DNA of 64,000 nucleotides, from positions 4,775,394-4,839,393 of the forward strand of contig CAJINV010000005.1 in NCBI GenBank assembly GCA_905178155.1. Direction: 5' to 3'. The DNA comes from Amoebophrya sp. A120. Its lineage: Eukaryota; Sar; Dinophyceae; Syndiniales; Amoebophryaceae. Made by a program: the position numbers and the translations under genes. Below, in pieces: positions 22,601-34,600 of the stretch. The notes under the pieces are model-generated. The model made no database searches and was not told where the DNA came from. It saw only the letters and a program-made list of their open reading frames with translations. Numbering within the stretch: the stretch's first letter is position 1; every line of letters begins with the position of its first letter.

Positions 22601-24876
22601 TCATTTGTTCGTTTTTTCATGTAGCATGGTTAATTTTTCTCGTATTCTTGTCTCGGAAGCGGTGACCTCGAGGTCCAGAATCTTTTACTATGGGAGTGCA
22701 CAACTCCCTCTCCCCCTCATTTGTAATGCAAGAATGCCAAATCCAAGTGCTTCCCTGTGACACTGTTCTTTGCATGACAGATTCCGGAAGCCCAGACAGT
22801 ACTACACTAGGCGCATGAATTTGTCATGCACAGGCTCCACGTGTGCTGGTGTTTGTATTGCTGTTCATGCAATACAAATGAGGGGGCGGGGGAGTTGTGC
22901 ACTCTCATATTTGCAGCTCCGGTGGTATTGGCTCGTCGTCTTGCGGTATGGGGAGGAAAACCAAAACGAAAGTCTCTTTATTGATGCTTGTGACATTTTT
23001 CTACCTTGCTTGACCATGTGATGCCGCGAAGGTGAGCACGAGAAGAACAAAACTCTTATGCAGTTTGGCATGACAAATCGTCCACAAATGCAAAAAAAGA
23101 ACAACTTATCGTCGGTTTCTGTTTCATATCTACTGGCGCTCCTTGATCCCCGGTCTGCCCCTCGGGCGGCCCTGTGCTTCCAGCTTCGCCGGCAGCGCCT
23201 GTGTAGTTATTCGTGTTGTATTCGTAGCTCTTGCATCACAAATTGAAATTCCTTCTCCTGAAATACATAGGTACTACTTCTACACAAGTTGTCATGCAAA
23301 ACCGCATGGAAAAATCTTTGTGTCATGCACACATTCCAAGACAACAACCACGACCGATAGAAATCTTTATACCTGCATTCTCTGCAGCCTGTTGCTCCTG
23401 CAACGCTTTCTCTTTTTCGGTTATGTTCTATCACAGGAAAAAACTGTTTCACTGTGGTGATTTTCTGCATCACAAGTTTGACACACATGACACTGAAAAT
23501 CTGCCATGCGCGCTTCCCAAGGGAAAACACGCTTGAAAATCCAATGTCTTGCAGGTGTAGCAAGACGAATAGTTCTGTGTTCCATTTTCTGCACGACAAG
23601 TTCACAGTGAACCAGTTTTTTCTTCCGATATGTTCTCCGCGCCGACAAGCGTTGGGGGTGGGAACGACGGTTCCTCGAGAGCGACTTCGCACTGTTTTAC
23701 AAGTATTTATTGTCCCCGTCGCACGCCGCACTGCGAGAAACCACACGACTGAACTGCCGTCTGTCATGCGCAATGTTTATGCAACAACAAAAAAACTTTA
23801 ATGGACAATCTATCCGGAACGATGGAGCAGCATTCATTTTAGTACCATGAATCTCCTGGCGGGCTTCTGTACGAAGTCGAGGCACATGTGTCAACTGTAA
23901 AAATGTCTGGGTCTGGAAGAATCCAACTTGTCATGCTGATTTTGGATTCTAAAAAAATCTGTATTGCATGAGCAGCAAAGAGAGTCCAAGCTTTGCTACA
24001 CGGAAAGAGCATTTGTCATGCGGTATAGGCATCAGGAAGCCCTCAGAAAATCTGTGATGCTAGGGCATGCATCATAGACATCAGGAGTCATGCAAAATGT
24101 GCATGACAAACCTGGCAATCTTCCAGACCCAGACACTTTTACATTTGATAACATGCGGTAGAGCACGAAATGCTTGAAAAACGTGCCCACCGCGTAATCT
24201 ACCATGAGTTTGCACTCTGCTGGGGAAAAGTACCTTTGAGTGCGTTGTGTACTATGTTTTACATTCGTTCCCGCATGAAAGAGGGCTTTTTTCATGGCAG
24301 AAGCGAATACAACACGACATGATACCAATCGCAACCGAAAGTAGACCATTATCTGTCATGCAGAATTCCATATGCATTATCAAACCAGCATGTTTATACC
24401 CTGCGTGTTTGTGCGCTTTTATCCCGTCGCTGAACCGTTTAAAGAGCAGATCGAAGGTCGTATCCCGCTCTGTTATTGACAGTGCGCAGGATTCCAGAAG
24501 TGTGCAAAAAATCGCCGTGCCCTTCGTGTTCAAGACGATGCTGCGGCAGTGCATCAAGTTGTAAAAGGCGAAGTCGCACAGTATTTCGTCGCGGAACTGC
24601 AACGCGTTTAGCTGCTTGAGCTCAAGAATACCTGGGTCGTGTTTGTCGTTCGATTGTTGTTTGAAATGGGGAATTTGTCATGCGAACAAGGACATCAGAA
24701 AGGCCTTTTGTCATGCATATTAAGTAAGATCAACATCCAAAAAAAAACATCAACATACTTGCTTCCGACGGGCTTTTGTTCCATTCTGAGACCCACTCTT
24801 CTGTGTACGTGAGGACCAATCCGGTTTCTGGTATGACATTTTCGTCCGCCGCGGGGGGCTCTTCCTCCTCGGCCAT
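22601..24876 (-). CDS. CFAP119: CFAP119 (CCDC189)/DUF4464-like flagellar protein
   Basis: Start ATG 24876 (MAEEEEPPAADENVIPETG), stop at 22601. Exons about 24876-24759, 24631-24400, 24233-24152, 23888-23846, 23691-23631, 23429-23373, 23198 to about 23110, then small exons near 23037-23010 and 22945-22912, and 22686-22601. Core: LELKQLNALQFRDEILCDFA, TTFDLLFKRFSDGIKAHKHA, GYFSPAECKLMVDYAVGTFF and KHFVLYRMCLDFV. The order 'LFK...FS..E...VDY...TFFKHF.LYR' matches my memory of the DUF4464 domain of CFAP119, an axonemal protein. After it come EEPSFPPPTL and a predicted coiled coil (ITEKEKALQEQQAAEN), then IPPELQKILDLEVTASETRI near the C-terminus. Mixed GT-AG introns and three introners. The family call is from memory of the motif; the gene structure is well supported up to 23198 and less so after. 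Confidence 0.65.
22687..22909 (-). mobile_element. Introner, single copy (gene 3' end)
   Basis: Arms GGGAGTGCACAACTCCCTCT and complement GGGGGAGTTGTGCACTCTC, further extended by CCCTCATTTGTAATGC/CAATACAAATGAGGG. Target only TTT. Removal gives IPPELQKILDLEVTASE in frame. Confidence 0.8.
23430..23630 (-). mobile_element. Introner, F5-like
   Basis: Ends ATCACAGGAAAAAACTGTTT and complement CCAGTTTTTTCTTCCGATA. Target duplication TGTTCT. Removal gives LVGAENITEKEKALQEQ in frame. Confidence 0.85.
23889..24151 (-). mobile_element. Introner, family F1 (recent copy)
   Basis: F1 ends, target duplication CATG. Removal gives LYRMCLDFVQKPARRF in frame. The interior is nearly identical to the F1 copy at 50946-51211, so both moved recently. 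Confidence 0.9.
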
Positions 24877-25289
24877 GATGGTATTTTCCGCTTGTCGTGG
24901 TGCTACGAGTAGTCACTGCGCTTTTGTTGTCTTTGTGCCTGCTTTTCTAACAGCGAGCGACTTCCTGAAATTTACAAGCTGGACAACGCTCAATCTTCTT
25001 GTTATAGACGACGATACGATAGATTAAATTCCTGCTCTCGACGCAAGTAGCAAGTGACCCGACCAAGCAGTGGCGGTTCTCGATTCTCTCTCGCAACAAG
25101 CTGTACAGGCGATATTTTTCACGAGGATTATCAACAAATCACCTCTAGCTGTGCCCTCTGCACTGTAATTCAGCTGCGCTCGTCGGCATGATGGATGTTG
25201 CACAAACACAGTTTCGTCCGTCGCATCAAGGCGTGGCGCCTGTGGTTGCAATTGGAAATGGGTGACGATGCTCAACAAAACACTGATCC
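24877..25289. other. Intergenic, no gene seen
   Basis: Upstream flank of the CFAP119-like gene. Ordinary composition, no ORF of note. Confidence 0.4.
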
Positions 25290-26960
25290 GGATGCAGTGC
25301 GGCCCAAGCATGCGCAGCGGCGCAACGGCCGGGCTAGAGCCGAGCGCGCCGGCGCTGCAGGTTGCCCTCCTTCACACATGGGCAACCGAAGGAAGCGGGC
25401 CACCCATAGGCCCGCACGCGGGCCGACCGAGTAAAACCGGGGAACTAGCCCTAGCAACATGTAGTGGGGCCATTCTGAACGGCGCGGGCACGGACGAGAG
25501 TAGCCAGGCTGGCCGCCCATCTTGTGGGCAACGCCCGCGGCGCGAGGCGCAGGCAGGCGCCCACGCCGGGCGTCCCTGCCAGCCCGGGGGGCGGGGCCGG
25601 CCCGGATCGATGGACGCGACGCCGCCGCGGCGCCATAAATCTGGGGCGCAGCAACGAAAGGCGGCCCCCACCCAAGGGCGGACGGGCTTCCCGGGCTAGG
25701 CCCCCTCGCACTGGCCCGGCGTGCCCCGGCCCCTTCCTTTTATTTTCCGGCGCGGCGGGCTAGCTTCCTCGCGGAATAGCGCAAACGCCGGAAATTCAAG
25801 GCGCTTAGTGAAGGAGGGGCTGAAGTCCGGGGCCAGCGCGCTCTGCCCCCGACTGCCCCGCGGTCGGAATCGGCTCCGGCCCCTATTTGCGCCCCCTGCC
25901 GATAGTCATCGGGCGCGCCCTCGGTGAATAGATTCCGGCAATACACAAAGAAGCGCCAAGGACCAACCGAATGGCCCAAGCCAGACAGCACCGCTTTGGC
26001 CCCCCGCGCCGTTCTATCATCGAGCACCTAAACAAACCATAACATTAGCAGTGAAATTCGCACGGGCACGCTCCTCTGACGTTCACTGCGCAGCACTGCT
26101 CCTACTCAAGTCGTCACATCACTCTGCAAGCGGTCCCACGCAGAGTTTTCTGCTGTTTTCCTCAGTTTCACTGGTCACTGTAGCTTCCCTCCCTCCTATC
26201 ACTCCAAAGCGACGTCGAGAGCGGATGTATAATTCACGAACACCAGCCTCGGCGGCCGTCGCGTTTTGCAAGAGTCCGTCGCGCTCTTTTTCCGTGTTCA
26301 ACTTCACTGAACCCATTGCGCTAAGCAAAGGCCCACGCCCCTGCCCTTTACAGGATTTGGCACAGGAAGCAGGGGCCGGCGTCGGGGGCGGCACAAACTC
26401 AGGCGCGGTGGCAGATCTTTGCCTAAGGCGCATAATACGAAGCGCGCGCGCGAGAAGCCTAGCGCGGCCCGGGTGCGCTGTCGTCGCCTCAATGCGAGCG
26501 TGTGCGGCATAAATAAGAAGCCAGGTCGGACCTGGAGTCGCCCGCCACAGAAACAGGCAGGGGAGGGGGCATACGCACGCGGGCCCTGTTCAATGGCGGG
26601 CCGGGCATCGTGCCCGGCCACTCACGTGCCAGGGCGACGGCCGCCCCGCATATGCGCCTAGCCCGGGCCGCCAGGGCGGGCCAGCGAAAGGGGTGGCCAC
26701 CCACCCGGCAGGCCTGCGGCCGCGCCAATGGCACGCACTGGCGTTATCTGGCGGGCCAGGCCTTTGCGCCGTCGCCTCGCCGAGTCTCTGCGTGGGGGGA
26801 TGCTTCGCCTCCCTCTCTGCGACCTCGCTGGGCGCTCCGCGCTTGTGTCCGTCATCTGCTGCAGGCCGTCCGTTTTCTCATTGTAATCGGACGACCCGAC
26901 GGGGCCTTGGCTGGCATCAACATCTTCGAGGCCGGGCTTCCTAAACAATACAGCGCTCAA
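25290..26960. other. GC-rich intergenic islands
   Basis: Two blocks (about 25290-25990 and 26395-26935) with very high G+C, rich in GGCC, GCGC and CCCGG, separated by about 400 bp of ordinary DNA. Edges are sharp by eye. ORFs inside are long only because stops are rare; none looks like a protein. No rRNA or tRNA pattern recognised. Similar blocks occur at 30645, 40140, 41500 and 46450, always between genes. Confidence 0.7.
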
Positions 26961-27407
26961 CAAGCGGCGCTATGAAAAAGAACCAAAAGCCACTCCTTCC
27001 CTGATACTCCGAAACACTTTTGCCACGCCAAAAGCCTGACCAGTCTCACTCTGCTCAACTACTTACTCATTGACAAACTTCCCTCAGTGCTGTTGTTCTA
27101 CGACCTCGCGTTGCTTCCGCTCGTCCTGCTCACGGCTCTCTTGCTGATTTCCCTCAGTTCAGGTTCGAGATGAGGGGAAACATGAAGCCTCGGACTCTGC
27201 TGTACACGCACGAAGACAAAAGAAAACCACGTACAGAACAGCAGCAAAATCAGGAGGCTCGCCACGTCACGTGCTTATTTAAAAGCATGACTCTCTGTCT
27301 ACTGGTCAAATTTCTTCTGTGTGTAGTTCGATGCCTCTTTTTGAAGGAACTCACGTGCGACTACTTGTACTTATCTACACCCGCAACAAGAAGCGTCAAG
27401 TTCAACA

Positions 27408-27936
27408 TCAATTATCCTTCTTGGAAGAACTCGTCGCGTTTACCTCCCCAAAGTACTCTTCATCATTGTCATAACTATATCTTTCCCGATCCGCTGCAGG
27501 CTGCCACTTCAACGGGTCCTGCATGTACCACGGCCAGGACGGGAGACAGGCGACGGTGGCGAGCGCGCAGCCGATGAGTGTTGCGTAGAAGCAGTAGATG
27601 AAGGACTGTTCCCAGAAGCCGTAGAGAAAGCCGAGCGTGGAAAAACCGTAGATGAGCATACTCTGGAGGTCGTATCTGTTGATGGGACGAGATAGGGAAG
27701 TTTGGTTGGATTATTGATGGACTTTGTCTTGTTGCACGACTTGCTCAGCTACAAGCATCAGAAACGACCATTGTCATGATGGGGGTCATGCAGAATCAAC
27801 GAAGCATGCTTCGAACGATCATGAATATGAAAGCAAAAATAATCTAAACGGTATTTTCAAAATTATACGCGTTCTTCTGTCCGACGAAGTCCATTTCGTC
27901 GCTCGTGAGCGCATCGTAGTACTTTTGGAAACTCAT
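27408..27936 (-). CDS. SPCS1: Signal peptidase complex subunit 1 (SPC12)
   Basis: Two exons: 27936-27869 and 27675-27408, joined across a GT-AG intron (GTATAATT...CAACAG). The protein starts MSFQKYYDALTSDEMDFVGQ and continues KNAYDLQSMLIYGFSTLGFL, YGFWEQSFIYCFYATLIGCA, LATVACLPSWPWYMQDPLKW. This is the SPC12 pattern: cytosolic N-terminus, two membrane helices in a hairpin, then a conserved PPWPxYxxxPLKW-type motif (here PSWPWYMQDPLKW). A hydrophilic acidic tail follows. About 110 residues, normal for the family. Role from family knowledge: small non-catalytic ER membrane subunit of the signal peptidase complex. The intron join places SDEMDFVGQKNAYDLQ without a break, which supports both exons. 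Confidence 0.85.
27676..27868 (-). other. GT-AG intron of SPC12
   Basis: Canonical ends, no inverted terminal repeats, no target duplication: an ordinary spliceosomal intron. Confidence 0.8.
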
Positions 27937-29054
27937 TTTGTCGCTTGTTGTCCTGCGGTGCTTCTCGGGTCACTGGTATATTTGTCGTTGCTGTCGCTTT
28001 ATTTTTCCCTGTCGTGCTGCTCTTGACTCACCACAGTGCGATGCTCGAACTGTGCTATCTTTCTATCTTGTTGCTTTTCAGACGTCGCTGCAACGGTTGT
28101 TCTGACGTGAGGTTGTATTTGTGAAGATGTTGAAATTGCTTGTCAAGGCTGACTGCCACTGCTGTCTTTGTAGTTGTTGTGTTCCGCAGCAGCAGGTGTT
28201 TCTCTTTCTGCTTGTACTCGTACTTCTTTTGTCGCCAGTTTTTACTCAAAATGAAACTGTATCGGCCCGTGTCTTGTCGGCGAGGAGTCCTATTTCGCAC
28301 TCCAGCTACAACTGCGGTTTCATTCGTATCAGGAAAGCCACCACCACAACGTAAGGTCTCACTGATGTTTGTTCGCTAGATTTGTTTCTACTTGTTGCAG
28401 ATATTTGTGTGTTGAACAAAAATTTAAACTTCGACTCACATCATAGTACAGCATCAAAAACTCAATATGTTGTTGGAACCATCGCAATACTGCTCTGAGT
28501 CAAATCTTTGATGTTATGGAAAGGTTGCAACAGAAAATGTCGAAAAGTTCGTTCCGAGAAAGTAGATCCTCTATTACCATGTATGACCCGGAGTAGTAGA
28601 GCAGGTGGAACAAGTCTTCAAGCATGAAGATCGTGATTGTGCCGTGTGCCCGATAGACTTTTCGAGTTTCAAGTATAGCCTCCTCTTGAGGGCGTGCAGC
28701 GTGCAGCAAAAGTGATCCTTTCTACGGCTTGCTGTCACTCGTGAACACGAATAGGGTTTCATCATGCGAATCTCACATTTCTATTTCTTGCGCGCCGCAG
28801 CGTGTATGTTACAACGTAAAACTCTCACTGTAGTACAACGCTGAAGTACTAACTCATCTTCTTTTTTGTTCGAACTTCTCTTCCACTTCGAAACGTCAGT
28901 TGGACCGTGCTCTTTTACAGACCCATCATGTACTAGTACTCGTCAGATCACTAATTTTTGTTTTGCACAAAAACGAGCATGTATTCATATGATTTTCAAA
29001 AAACCTGAGACTCATCCCTCTCCACCTTCCCATCGACAAACCATCCCTCTCCTC
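27937..29054. other. Intergenic, no gene seen
   Basis: About 1.1 kb of ordinary composition. Short ORFs on both strands (for example around 28140-28350 and 28500-28700) have no recognisable motif. No repeats or introner ends noticed. Confidence 0.4.
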
Positions 29055-30288
29055 CTACGGAAACGTTTTTTTCGTCAAAACGGAGTAAAAATCTTCAAAT
29101 GAAATCTCGCCGCCACTCCCCGACGAACTTCCATTGTTCTCGTTTCCGCTGTTGCTGGCCGCCCGTCGCACGATCTCCCGGATCTCTTCCATGGAGAGTC
29201 TCTCGCCTAATTCCCGGCACACCCGGTGGACGTCCTTCTCCGTGATCACATTTTTCCCCTCGATGTCGAAAAGCTGGAAAATTTTCGACACTTCCTCCTT
29301 GCTGATGGTCGAGGAATTTGGAATCAACTGCCCGTTCGCGCCCGTTATGCATCGCAAATATGTCCTAGTCTGGGGCTCGAACAACGATGCAGACTTGTGA
29401 TGCTGCGTCTGGAACAGACATAAACTACATCTGTGTTGCGTAGCGAGCAAGAGGTGCGCTCTGTTTCTTTGATGATTTAGAGCGTTTCTCATGCGGTCTA
29501 TGTGAGGAGATGAACCCTCCCTAGATGAAGAACTTGTGATGCTCCAGTAGAGCATGTCAGATGACCTTCTGTAATGTGCAAAAACTGCAAGACAAACACA
29601 CATATTTGCATGCGGTACCCGTTGCATTCGGCTGTACTTGAAAGGAGTCCTCCCGCATCAGATCGAGAAATTCTTCAAAATCCAAGCTCGCGGACCCGTC
29701 GCGGTCCAGCTCCTGGAGCATCGTGAAAACGGCTTCGTTTTTGGACTCGTATCCAAGAGACTGCATCGCATTGCGGAGCTCCTTCAGGTCGATCTGGAAG
29801 TGGGTTTGAAAGGGTGTAGCTTAAGTAGCTAGGTGTTTGCTTTTCGTGCATGAGAAACTCTTAACTCATGGGCATAAAGTTGTTGTTCCTCTGCATCACT
29901 AAACATCCAGCAGTCTCTTGCTTCGCAATAGCAGCTGCAACAACAAATGTAAAATTTGTGGATGAAACTACTGTTCAAACCTGTCCGCTCTGGTCCGTGT
30001 CAAACAGATCGAACGCTTCCCATCCTGTGCAAAAGTATCGCGCTCGTAGTAATTGCAATCATGCATTACAAATTTTTTTTCATTGCAAATTTTATTTCTC
30101 ATGCTGAGGAAATTTGTAATGCATTTGTACGAGTACGATACTTTCGCGTTGCATACTTCTTTTATCTCCTCGATCTCGTCCTGCTTCAACCCCGGTCTTT
30201 CGTACTGTCGCGGGTTCCAGGTGCTGTTCGGGTTGTTGCCGCCGGCGGTGGCGGCATTGTAGTTTCCGTGGCGGACGGAAGAGGACAT
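29055..30288 (-). CDS. Centrin-like EF-hand protein
   Basis: Exons about 30288-30158, 30019-29981, 29793-29618, 29345-29055. After an Asn/Gly-rich N-terminus the protein reads RPGLKQDEIEEIKEAFDLFD, TDQSGQIDLKELRNAMQSLG: a typical centrin first EF-hand (DTDQSGQIDLKE). EF2 is LDRDGSASLDFEEFLDLM. EF3 (FDIEGKNVITEKD) lacks several calcium ligands. EF4 is distorted by a Ser/Gly insert (NGSSSGSGGEISFEDFYSVL). A linker of about 20 residues (REDSFQVQPNATGANGQLIP) separates the two halves, longer than usual. Centrins act in basal bodies and centrioles. Calmodulin is the alternative, but the EEIKEAFDLFDTD start and SKEEVSKIFQLFD favour centrin. Confidence 0.8.
29346..29617 (-). mobile_element. Introner, diverged family F1
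   Basis: Ends TATGCATCGCAAATATGTCC and a weak complement ending GCATGCGGTA. Target duplication CCCGT. Removal gives QVQPNATGANGQLIPNSS in frame. Confidence 0.75.
29794..29980 (-). other. GT-AG intron of the centrin gene
   Basis: Minus strand GTTTGAACAG...CACTTCCAG; joining completes the first EF-hand loop (SGQ|IDLKE). Confidence 0.8.
30020..30157 (-). mobile_element. Introner, family F2
   Basis: Ends ATCCTGTGCAAAAGTATCGC and a complement with TACGAGTACGATACTTTCGC. Target duplication CTTC. Removal gives EEIKEAFDLFDTD, an unmistakable centrin join. Confidence 0.92.
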
Positions 30289-30644
30289 GACTTAGTGTTC
30301 TTGTCGGAACGGAAGTAGTTCTTGCAAGAAGGGGACGGACTGAAATGAAGCGCAGCTTTGGAGAGTGGTTTGTGTATTGAATCCTCCTCGCCCTCAACAA
30401 AGCGCTACTGTTCTCTTATGAAGATACTTTCCCTCGAAGCCGCTCACTGCACGCAACAAAAGCTTGGTGGGAAGTGCGACTCTCGTTGTCCACGTTCTCG
30501 CCAGTGCGACGCTCAGTCGTTGGGAGAAAAGAACGATGATGACGAAAGTCAGGCGGTCAAGCGTGTTTGCCACGAAGAGCTGCTGGCGGGTAGAGTGATA
30601 CTCCGGCATTTCAATCGCCCACGGGAGGCAGCCTTGAAGCTCAG

Positions 30645-31400
30645 TTAGCAGGTGCCAGCCAGCCACCCCACACTGCGGCAGGCAAGAGCCCGCGCGGCCT
30701 GCGTGCAGCGGCAAACCTGCGCAACAGCCGGACCGGCCAGTCTGTCATCCCGGGCCGTCGCCGGGCGGCATCGCCACAGCAGCTGTGCCGCGCCAAGAAA
30801 AACAAAATGCCGCCGAACCCACGCCCGGCCGGGGCGGTGGGGCAAAAGCAGACGCCCACGCCCTCATTTGGCACAGGCGGCCCACGCGCCCGCTTGGCCC
30901 ACACGGGGGCGATTACCGCCGCGAGCTATGAGGGGGCGGCCCGCCTGCGGTACGCGAGCGGGCGCGGACCCTGCGCAGCGGGCGCGCTAACAAAGAAGCG
31001 AGGCCCGGGGCGGGCGCGCACGCGTATGGATGGGGGGCAAGGCAAGGGCGGGCGCAACCACGGGCGGCCCGGCTCTGCTTCGGGGCCATCGTGCTCGATC
31101 CGTGGCCTCATTGTTGATTGTGCGCGGACGCCCGGCATTCTAGATCGGCCTCGGTGGTTTTTTCTTGTGCCGGCCATGCTCGCCGGCAATGCTCGCCGGC
31201 TTGTGCGGACGGCTTCGCCCCCGCTCGCCCGAGCCCGTGCGTGGCCAAGACGCTGCGGCCGGCTCCCCTCAGCGCGTGCCGCCGACGGCAACAGCACGGG
31301 CGGGGGAACGCGGCACGCCGCGGGCAAAGGCGCGCAGCTGCGCCATTCCTTTACTTAGCGCCAGCCAGGCCGCCCCCTGGCGGCGAAAACAGATTCGCTC
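30645..31400. other. GC-rich intergenic island
   Basis: Between the centrin start and the JmjC gene end. Very G+C rich with a small direct repeat (ATGCTCGCCGGC twice near 31177-31202). Followed on the right by a pyrimidine-rich stretch at about 31480-31525. No protein-like ORF. Confidence 0.65.
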
Positions 31401-31690
31401 GGACTATCTAAGAGACCGCAAGCGGCGAATCAGAAGCGCGGGGCGTGAGAAGTTGGGAGCACGCGCGCCCCTTCCTCTGTCTCGCGTCCCTTTCTCTCTC
31501 CCTCCTGTCTCTCCTCCTCCGCAGCTGCGCAATCCCACGGAATCACTCAGCCTCCAAAAATCATCTTCGTCAGCACTGGTTCTGGAAAAAAATCTCTATC
31601 TGTACGAAATCAAGAACGCACACGCCTATTCGCAGTCAAAGTGTCTGCAGTTCTTCAGCTTTCAAGTTTTGAACCCAAACTTCACAATCT

Positions 31691-34600
31691 TCAGCCAGCA
31701 TTTTCCCTTGCCTGTTCCTCCTGAATCACCCACCAATCATCATCAGTCAATATTCCTTTCGTCTCTTCCACCAACGAGATAAAGTTGCTTTCTCTATACT
31801 GCTTGCGAACTGCCTCATCCACGGGAAGAACCCCACTACCATCCTCGTTTTCAACCTCTTCACTCCCCTTCTCCTCACTTCTCCTCTCCAGTTCCTGCAG
31901 TAACCTCCTGCCGTACCGCAGCTTCGCCTGTTGCAAAGCGGAAAAAAACCGGATTTCCCCATCAGAAAGCTCCGGGTGCCAGATGTCGACAATCAGGACT
32001 AGTCTCGTCGTTCTCCCGAAGTTCCAAGCCGAGTGGTAATACGAGTGGTCCCAGATGAAAGGTTCTCCATTCCTTGGCTGGATAATCTTGTTGCCCACCT
32101 GCAACGCGATAGGGAAGAGCTGCTTCTCCCTCTCCTCGATGTCGCATAGAGATTTGTTCTCTACTGCACCATCTTCACCAGCAGTGGTACCAGTTGCAGT
32201 TGTGGAAGAAGTTGACGCTGATACTGTTGATGTTCCAACTTTCCTACCATTCTTCGACCTCCACACCTTCGTGCCCAGAGCACGTGTTTCCTCCAACACA
32301 TACTCGTCTCCTTCCTCCACTTCCCTTGCTGCGCTATCGGCTTGAGGCTCAACCTCTGGATCCAAATTGCACCCGTCGAGCGGTAGCCAAACGCGCAACA
32401 TCCGATTGCTGGGGCCGAAGTGCGGGATGATCTTCGTCCCGGGCACCAACGCCGAGACGAACGCGTGGCTGTAGTGGTTCGGAAAAATGGTTTCGATTGC
32501 CTTTTTCGTTACTGGCAGTTTTTCTAAATTCTCCTCAAAGGCTTTGTGGTTCAGGTAAAGGTAAAAAACGTTCCACTGTCCGGAAGAAGTCGCGGTAATG
32601 CCGGGGAGTTTGGTTTTAGTTTCTGGCTCGACTTGATGTTCTCCTGCGGATGGTGCAGCACTGCTTGCTGTTTCTACTTCACTGATCTCTTTCGGGTCTC
32701 GGTAGGGCTGCCAGCCGGTCGTGGATTTTGAATCGGAAGATCTACCACTGCTACATCTTAACTGCAACACCTCTTCCCGGATTTTCGGGTAGATGTCCTG
32801 CAAATCTTGGTGTAATTTCTTCAGCTTCATCTCTGATATCGAGTCAGCAGCAGGTCCAGAAGATTCATTTCCGCTGGTAGCTGTTGTGTTTTCCATTTCA
32901 GCATGTTGAGAACTTGGCTCTTCCACGAGCCGTCGACGATCAATCTCCTCATCAAATGTTGGCCACACCTCAAAGTTTCTCTCCACCGGGAGCATATCGG
33001 AAGACAAAACCCGGCTTTCACAGCCGTGTCGCCAAATTTGGTTGTTCACCCGGAGTAGAAACCATTTCCGTAGAATTTTCGCGCACTCCGTTTCGCAGTG
33101 CAGTTTTTTCTCCAGGAACTTCAAACAGCCAAGCTTCACGATGTTCGTCACGTAGTGCTCGTCTAGGATTTCGTTTGCTTTCTTCATCACCTTCTTCTGC
33201 AGGAGCAGTTTGGCTTTCGACAATTCTTCGTCATCATCGTCGACGTCGTGTTTTGGTTTCTGTTCTGCTTGTCCTGAATGCAAGTGTTTGTACCGAGGGT
33301 TTGGGATCCAGGTGCTAGCAAGGTGGGCGCTACTTGTCCCTAGCTTACTCCCCGCTGCTCTTCCCCTGCTGCTCTTATCCTTCAATCTAACGAAAAACGG
33401 GTAGAAAAACGTCGTGTAGCTCAGATTCAGTGGTTTCTCCTTGTCAGCTGTGCTGCTGTGGTTGTCTTCGTGGTTAATGCGACTATCCGCATCACAAGTA
33501 GACGCTGGATTCCATGCCACCGCTTCGATCTCGTGCCACCAGCCCACGGGAATGTAGAGAAGCTCGCCCGGGTTTAGGTAGATGTCTTCGTACTGCCGAA
33601 GCTTTGCTATTCTGGTTTTTTCCTCCGATGTGATTGATGTAGTTGTAGTTTCTCCTGTTGCAGTAGTTCCTGCTCCCTCGTAGTCGAACGTCGCGTAGTT
33701 CGTCGTGATTATCGGATCTGCCGCCTCATCATGCACGTCGTCGCGCTGGAATTGATAATTTTTGTCATGCTGATGTTTTGCAACCACTGCTTCCCCTGCT
33801 TCATCTGGAGCTGCCTGATCTGGAGCTTCGACCATTTTATAAAACTTCTTCACCAAAATCACATCGTCTTCCACCAAATTCGCCGCGTCCAACGGTGGAA
33901 ACAAGCGTATCCTTTTCCGCCCGCTCAATTGTAAAAAGAAATTCTCCTGGTTATCGTAGTGGAGTCGAGATTTAGTTCCTTGTCCAAGCTATGAACTGCA
34001 AATATGTCTGGGTCTGGAAACTTGTAATGCTAAAAATTAAATGATATTCGCACTGCAATACGCAGCCAAGCATGACAAGTTTTGCGGGCTGCTAGGTGTT
34101 GCATGTTCCGCATGACAAACTGAGTTTTGCATGACATGCAAGAGAGCCTCTTCGTGCTCACGCAACACAGATTTGAGAGTCATGCCAGACAAGCATGACA
34201 AACTTGCATTCTTCCAGACCCAGACATATTTGCATTTGATACAAGCCAAATATCGTGATTTTTCACGTCAAGTGGGACATTGTTCAGGAGCTGTTTTTCC
34301 AAAACGTGAGAAAGCGGTCGTGATGCTGGTGATGTAGATGTTGCTGCACCCGCTGGTCTTCTTGGTCTTCCTGCATCACAAGTTCTTACCACAAGTTCTT
34401 CATCCTCCAGCTCATTCGCCTTCAGAAACCCAAAACACCGGTCCAAACAGCCAGCCCCGTCGGCGTAGAAGTGCGGAAGGCTGTTCAGGAAATCGGCGAA
34501 ACTCATTTCTGTTCTTCTCGCAGCGACGGCAAGGACTTTTATCCGTTTTTTGCAGTTTTCGTTTTGGTTTTGTTCCTGATCTGCGTTATAATTGCACCCT

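Noticed and set aside
22427-22624. Plus-strand ORF with a hydrophobic start resembling a signal peptide
   Set aside because: It overlaps the 3' end of the CFAP119-like gene on the other strand, has no continuation, and is flanked by satellite and an introner.
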